Source of the DNA: Nageia nagi
Lineage: Eukaryota; Pinophyta
Length of the DNA stretch: 64,000 nucleotides
Direction: 5' to 3'
Assembly (NCBI GenBank): GCA_050084985.1
Contig: JBITNC010000001.1
Location: forward strand, 25,358,001-25,422,000
The notes under the pieces are model-generated. The model saw only the letters and a program-made list of their open reading frames with translations. It made no database searches and was not told the origin of the DNA. This document shows, piece after piece, positions 58,505 to 64,000 of the stretch. Numbering within the stretch: the stretch's first letter is position 1; each line of letters begins with the position of its first letter. The position numbers and the translations under genes were made by a program.

Positions 58505-61500
58505 AACCCGAGAGAATCCCTAAGCTTGCAAAACTGAGCTTCAGGAAGGGGCTTGGTGAACAAATCAGCGGAGTTTTCAGTAGATGGACAATACTGCAAG
58601 TGTATGATGTCATCTAGAACCTTCTCCCTGATAAAATGAGCTTGGATTTCTACATGTTTGGTTCGCTGATGGAACACAGGATTCTTAGCCAAAGAGATAG
58701 CCGATTGATTATCTGACAAAATAAGAGATGGGCCATTTTGCTGATACCCAATTTCGTTCAGAAGATGTCTTAGCCAAATAGCTTCTTGGGCGGCAACAGA
58801 CATGGCTCGATATTCAGCTTCGATGGTAGAAAGAGTCACAGTAGGTTGCTTCTTGGAAGCCCAAGAGATAGCACCTGAACCAAGGCTAAACACATATGCA
58901 GAGGTTGATTTTCTGTCATCTCTATCTCCCCCATAATCAGAATCTGAGAACCCTGAGAGAACAATCGAGGGCACTTTGGAATACTTAAGAGCAAGATCCT
59001 TTGTCCCTGCGACATACCTCAAGATTTGCTTAACAGCATTGAGGTGTTCAACATATGGTTTTTGCATGAATCGTGCCATGAGATTCACTGCAAAGGCAAT
59101 ATCAGGACGAGAGATAGTCAGATACAGAAGACTACCAATCAATTGTCTATAAGCTGTAGCATCAGCCAACTGAGAATCTGAGCTCAGTGAGACAACGATT
59201 CCAGGAGAAACAGGTATTGCAGCATATTTACATTCGTCCATGCCAAACTTTTGCAAGATGTCTGATATATACTTAGATTGACTAAGATAAGTACAATCTT
59301 TGTGTTGGTATACTTGCATCCCAAGATAGTAATGCAATAGACCTAGATCAGTCATTTCAAATGTTGCCTTGAGTTTGGATATGCACTCTTGGATGATTTC
59401 AATATTATTACCTGTGATGAGAAGATCATCCACATAAAGGAGAATTATGACCATGTCTTGTCCTTGATTGAGTACATATAGATCTGAATCTGAGAAGCAC
59501 TTAGAAAAACCAATATCTGCAAAGAATCCTGAAATTTTCTTGTACCATGCTCTAGGTGCTTGCTTAAGTCCATACAAAGACTTCTTTAGTTTGCACACAA
59601 GAGTCTCTTTTCCTTCTGGAATAAATCCTTCTGGTTGATTCATGTAGATTTCAACATCCAAGTCACCATTGAGAAATGCACTTTTGACATCAAGTTGAAA
59701 AGCTTTCCATCCTTGAGCTGCAGAAAGAGCAAGAATTATTCTGATAGTAGGCATCTTGGCTACAGGAGCAAAGGTTTCCTCATAATCAATACCATATTTC
59801 TGAGCGAATCCTTTGGCTACTAACCTTGCCTTGTATTTTTCAATTTTTCCATCAGAATTGTACTTGACCTTGTATATCCATTTATTGCCAATCACATTTT
59901 TCTCATTGGGATAAGGAACCAAATCCCAAGTTTCATTTTTCATGAGAGCCTCATACTCAACTTTCATAGCTTCCATCCAACACTCTTGCTTGGAAGCTTC
60001 TTTGAAGGTTGATGGCTCATGCATATTATCAATTTTGGCAAATAAGGATTTATTCAAGGTCATACTTCTTGTAATTCTCTGTGCTGGAGAATTTTGCTCT
60101 TGTGGTGACTTCTCTACATGATCATCCAACCAGTTAGGTGCAGGCGAAGAATCATCTGAATCAGATATTTCAGCATGAGAGGTCGTATCCTCAGAAAGTT
60201 CATTGAACTTAACATCCCTAGACACAAAGACTATTTTATGGGATGAAGAGTAGAGCCTGTAACCTCTATGCTGATTATCATACCCCACAAAGATGCATTT
60301 TTCTGATCGTTTATCTAGCTTCTTTCTTTTCTCTGAGGTAATGAAGGCAAATGCATCACAACCGAAGACCCTGAAGTGTGAGAGGTTAGGTTTCTTTCCT
60401 GTCCATGCTTCATATGGAGTTTTACCTTCAACTGCCTTAGTAGGACACCTATTTAGGGTGTGAATAGCAGTGTGAACAGCTTCGCCCCATAAGAAACTAG
60501 GAAGGTTACCCAACATGCATCTTGCCATTTCCTTAATGGTGCGATTCTTCCTTTCAGCAACTCCATTTTGCTGAGGGGTGTATGGGATTGTGAATTGTCG
60601 CTTAATCCCGTGTTTAACACAAAAGTCGTTAAACTCATTGCTATTATATTCACCCCCATTATCCGATCTCAGCATTTTGATCTTAAAATCAGTTTGATTT
60701 TCAACAAGTGCCTTGAAGTCTTGAAACCTATCAAAAGTTTGATCCTTGTGCTCAAGTAGATAACCAAATGTCATCCTACTGAAGTCATCAATGAAGGTCA
60801 GAACATAAGAAGCTCCACCTAGTGACTTAGTCTGAAAAGGACCCATCAAATCTGAATGCACAAGCTGAAGAGGACAAGTAGCCCGAGTTGCCTTATCTTT
60901 TTCAAACTTTTGCCTATGCATCTTTCCTAGAATGCACCTTTCACAAAGACCAACTGTGGGTGAAATATTAGGTAAACCTTCCACAAGTTCTTGAGTTTTC
61001 ATAGCTTGAATACTCTTGTGGTTAAGGTGTCCTAATCGTTGATGCCAAAGATTACCTTTTGAACAAACATTTGTAGCAAGACAAATCTTTGAAGGTACTT
61101 GATCCACAATATAAAGGTCATTCTTTACTGATCCTTTCATTAAAGTGGCAAGTCCTTTCTTAACACACCAAGAGTGTGAGGTAAACTCAAATGAGCATCC
61201 TTTCCTTGTAATTTGAATCACGGAGATGAGATTCATCCTTAGTTTAGGCACATAAAAGACATTATCAAGAGTCTTTCCATGAATCTTCACACTCCCTATT
61301 CCGTGAACATCAAGGACTGTATTATCACCTATCACAACTGCATCCTTTTTGTACTTATGAAAGTTTTCAAACTTATCTTTTTCATAACACATGTGATTAG
61401 TGCATCCTGTATCAACAATCCACTCATTTGAAATAGTTTGAGTCATTGAGTAGTAGGCAACAGAAGCAGCATGCTTGTTCTTCTTTTTATTATTGAAATT

Positions 61501-62396
61501 TCTCATATTTGCATTTCCCTTTCCTTTTTGAGCAAATTTCTTTTTTGCGACAATCATACTCTTTGTGCCCAAAGATGCCACAGAAGTTACAATTCCCATC
61601 AAACTTTTCTTGAGGTGTTGGATTGCTTGATCCTGCTTTATCATTCCTGTGCCTGTAGTTGCCATGATTGTTGTTGTTGTTGCCCTTTTTGTCATACTTC
61701 CTGAAGGTAGATGAGGACTTTTGTCTTTGAATTTGTAATGTTTGAACTTTTTCTTGAAAGGAGTTTTGGTTGCTCCTAGAGCAATGCTATGGTCCTTTGG
61801 AGAAAGGTTCAACATTTTCTTGTTCAAAGTTTCCTCATGCTTTAGAAGAAGTCTTGAAAGGTTATCTAGTGAGATGACATCTTCTTCATCATCGAGCCTT
61901 GTTTCCATAACTGTGACAAAGTTGCTGAACTTTGAAGTAAGGCTTTGTAGAATGATGAAGACCATGAACTCATCATTGATCAGTTGCATCCACAACCAAC
62001 CAGTTGTGTCCTGAGGTCAATGATTTTGTTTAAGTAGATGGAGGCACTTTCATCTTCACTTTGTCGATACTGCAACAACTTTTGTAGAATGGTAAACCTC
62101 CTTGAAAATTTGGACCCAAGGTAGATTTTCTTTAACCTATCCCAAGCTTCCTTAGCTGAAGTTGATGAAGAAATCATGAGAAGGACATCATCTGAAACTG
62201 CACGGTATATCATAGAAGTTGCTAACTCATTCTTTGAGTTGTATACTTCAAGAGCCTTCTCATCGGTAGGAGCAACCGCATCTTCACTAACTGTCTGCCA
62301 TAGCTTTCTTGCTTGTAACTCGGCTTTCATACGTGGTTCCCATATTCCAAAGTTGGAACCATCGAGTATGTGCTTGGGAACGAAGGTTTCAACCAT
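58471..62396 (-). CDS. Copia element C gag-pol polyprotein, nearly intact
   Basis: Gag starts MVETFVPKHILDG at the ATG 62394-62396; a TTGTTTTTGTAG just before it would suit a splice acceptor. The gag frame meets TGA at 61980-61982. A second frame then runs unbroken for 1174 residues to 58471, implying one missing base. Within it (residue numbers of that frame) are protease VDTG (195-197), an integrase zinc site with H319/H323 and C351/C354, and a DD35E triad D382, D445, E481. Reverse transcriptase has FQLDVKSAFLNG (766-777) and YVDD (854-857). RNase H has DSDYGGD (about 1018) and SDNQSA (about 1095). The CCHC knuckle CNFCGIFGHKEYDC is out of frame between two opposite shifts (61540-61550 and about 61710). 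Apart from these changes all catalytic residues are kept, so C is the youngest element here. Confidence 0.9.
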
Positions 62397-63186
62397 TGCT
62401 ACAAAAACAATAAATATGCAATAAGAATGTAAACTTTTACAATTTTTCCATCTATACATATAAAACAACTAATAAGCAAACATGTCCCACATGTGTAAAC
62501 TCATTAACCACGATCCATAGAAGGATAAAGTTGGGGTTGTTTTCTTGTATAGAATTAGGCCTTCACCTGGATGCCCGCAAGGTGGAGCCCAGGTACTACC
62601 AGTCCTCAACCAGTTCACCTTGGTCAGTGATATACTCTCACAAGGAGAAGTACTTACTATTTTCCAAGGATCCGACGTATCTTGGACCGGCCATTTTAAT
62701 TATCTTGATTAAGGGTTTCAGTTTTCCTCCTAGGTTATCAGGATAATCCCTGAATGGACGTGCGGACATGTGGTATCACTACACACATGCCTGTCCACCT
62801 AATAGAGTTATGTCCAATCCAACAGAGGTCTTAGGGGCAATTAAGACGGACTTACCACCACTTGGTTCTTCGGACTAAAAGGGCTCCAGTCTGCCCTGTC
62901 CTCACCTCATGGCTCCCCAAACAAGTCATGTTGTGGAAAATACGTGCGGATGTATTCATTTTAGGGGTTACTTTTCACATTTTTGCGTATTGCAAGTATA
63001 AGCAAATGTGCAAAAAAATATAAAGTAAGGTGAAAAATACTCCATCCACACGAACTTGAAACCTTAAAAAGGCCAAAAAATTGAGTCCAATGGGTTTTGT
63101 TCTAACCCCTAAAGGACTTTTACATTGTTCACATTTTTCTCAAAGCACTTAATTAAACATTAAGAACTAAGTCCTACTTAGTATAT

Positions 63187-63350
63187 CACGACTTAAAAAT
63201 TTAAGTAAGCATGCATCATGCATTAAAAATTTAAGTCCTAAGCATACTTAGTATTCATAACATGCATTGTATCATGACTTAAAATTTAAGTAAGCATGCA
63301 TCATGCATTAAAAATTTAAGTCCTAAATATACTTAGTATTCAAATAAGAT
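63187..63350 (-). repeat. Tandem pair of ~86 bp with GCATGC in the leader of element C
   Basis: CAYGACTTAAAATTTAAGTAAGCATGCATC starts at 63187 and again at 63273. Each unit also has CATGCATTAAAAATTTAAGTCCTAA. The GCATGC hexamers are at 63209 and 63294. They correspond to the longer, more degenerate series in element B. Confidence 0.7.
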
Positions 63351-63794
63351 AAAATTTAAGTAAAAAATTTATACCAAGGCCCCCCCTTTGTTACTTAAAG
63401 TTTTATCTCTAGAGAATCAACTTGTATGCTATGACTGGGCTTATAAGTGATGTATTTTAAGTAAAAGATTCCCTTAGTTACTTAAAAAAAATAGCATTCT
63501 TGAGATTAAATTACTATGCATGTGCACCTTTATTTAATTAAGCATTAAATTGGGAGGAGACCCAGACCCCTATTTTAAATGCTTTGTAATGCTTTGTCTA
63601 CCTTAAGGACTAAAAAAAAAAAAAAAAAAAAAATTAAGGCATTTAAGGTGACTTAGAAGACTTGCAAGGAGTTGGCAGCCATCAATCTTGACCGTGGAAA
63701 GGAGGAAGAGGAGGCTTGGCAGGGGTGGCAGGGGCCAAAGTCAACGAAGAGGCCACATAAGGCAGTGGAGGTTGTGAGAAGCGCGTGGGGTGGC

Positions 63795-63970
63795 TGTTGA
63801 CCAGCCTAGTTCGTGACCATTGCAGTCCATAAAACGTGTTTGCATCGTGCATCTTGGCAAACAAGTCATAGGAGTGGGAGGAGACTTAGTCAGCACGTGA
63901 GCAGGTGGAGGCATTCATGTTGAGCATATCCTGCGAGCATTACAATCCATGAAACACTTGTATGAGCATT
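63795..63970 (-). pseudogene. PPR-like fragment inside the leader of element C
   Basis: The minus strand reads SVSWIVMLAGYAQHE at about 63965-63915, then LFAKMHDANTF at about 63870-63835 and, after a one-base shift, WTAMVTN. Both pieces fit the PPR consensus (VSW..M..GYA..G and LF.KM.D.N...WTAMV). The fragment lies in the sense direction of the element and is interrupted by stops. It could be a captured host exon or a chance neighbour, if the element's leader ends before it. Confidence 0.6.
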
Positions 63971-64000
63971 TAGTACGTATCCTTCGATCTTTACAGGCCA

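Larger units (their letters stand above)
62397..64000 (-). mobile_element. Leader of copia element C, cut by the right window edge
   Basis: From gag outward on the minus strand, the first part is a ~700-bp block shared with element B (62470-63130). It includes TGGTTGAGGACTGGTAG, GGGCATCCAGGTGAAGGCCT and TTTGGGGAGCCATGAGGTGAGGAC. Next are AT-rich repeats with GCATGC (63187-63360) and a 24-base A run (63611-63634). A GC-rich block (63650-63790) follows, and then PPR-like sequence (63795-63970). The 5' LTR is outside the window. Confidence 0.75.

Overview
The window looks like plant nuclear DNA, most probably from a gymnosperm. That is an inference from the sequence style: AT-rich, dominated by old nested LTR retrotransposons, with one low-copy plant gene stretched over 12 kb by introns of up to 4.7 kb. 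No rRNA, tRNA, CRISPR or bacterial-type operon was seen.

Layout. (1) 1-1697 is the minus-strand leader and 5' LTR of a copia element cut by the left edge (element A). (2) 1735-4620 is a decayed minus-strand Ty3/gypsy gag-pol. (3) 5265-21595 is a nested stack. Two tandem copies of an unrecognised ~1.18 kb repeat are present, and the second is split by a plus-strand copia element (D, 6952-20914). D is itself split by another plus-strand copia element (B, 9989-18820). LTR divergence counted by eye (about 10% for D, about 5.5% for B) agrees with the nesting order. (4) 21960-35570 is the one clear host gene, a MUR4-type Golgi UDP-arabinose 4-epimerase in ten coding exons. Two apparent single-base deletions break its reading frame, and introns 2 and 7 are long; intron 2 holds hAT and copia debris. 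(5) 35600-46460 is intergenic, with a short-LTR pair, a PPR-gene fragment, a minisatellite, the 3' end of a LINE, a CACTA-type terminus and tandem duplications. (6) 46980-56400 holds two long decayed coding-like tracts of unknown family, a 33-bp minisatellite that reads as an 11-residue repeat, and a coiled-coil fragment. (7) 57143-64000 is a nearly intact minus-strand copia element (C), cut by the right edge in its leader.

Elements A, B and C share one design that I regard as the most interesting thing here. LTRs are ~500 bp with a shared TATA context. The leader is about 3 kb in B, with an AT-rich part, a GC-rich block, GCATGC-containing repeats and a conserved ~500-700 bp block before gag. 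Gag-pol is a single frame. A conserved inverted repeat spans the pol stop codon, and a ~0.8 kb 3' UTR carries tandem repeats with alternating spacing. In C the leader also contains a sense-oriented PPR-like fragment, a possible captured host sequence.

Several single-base frameshifts sit beside homopolymers in otherwise well-preserved frames (the epimerase and element C). Genuine decay and assembly error cannot be separated from the sequence alone.
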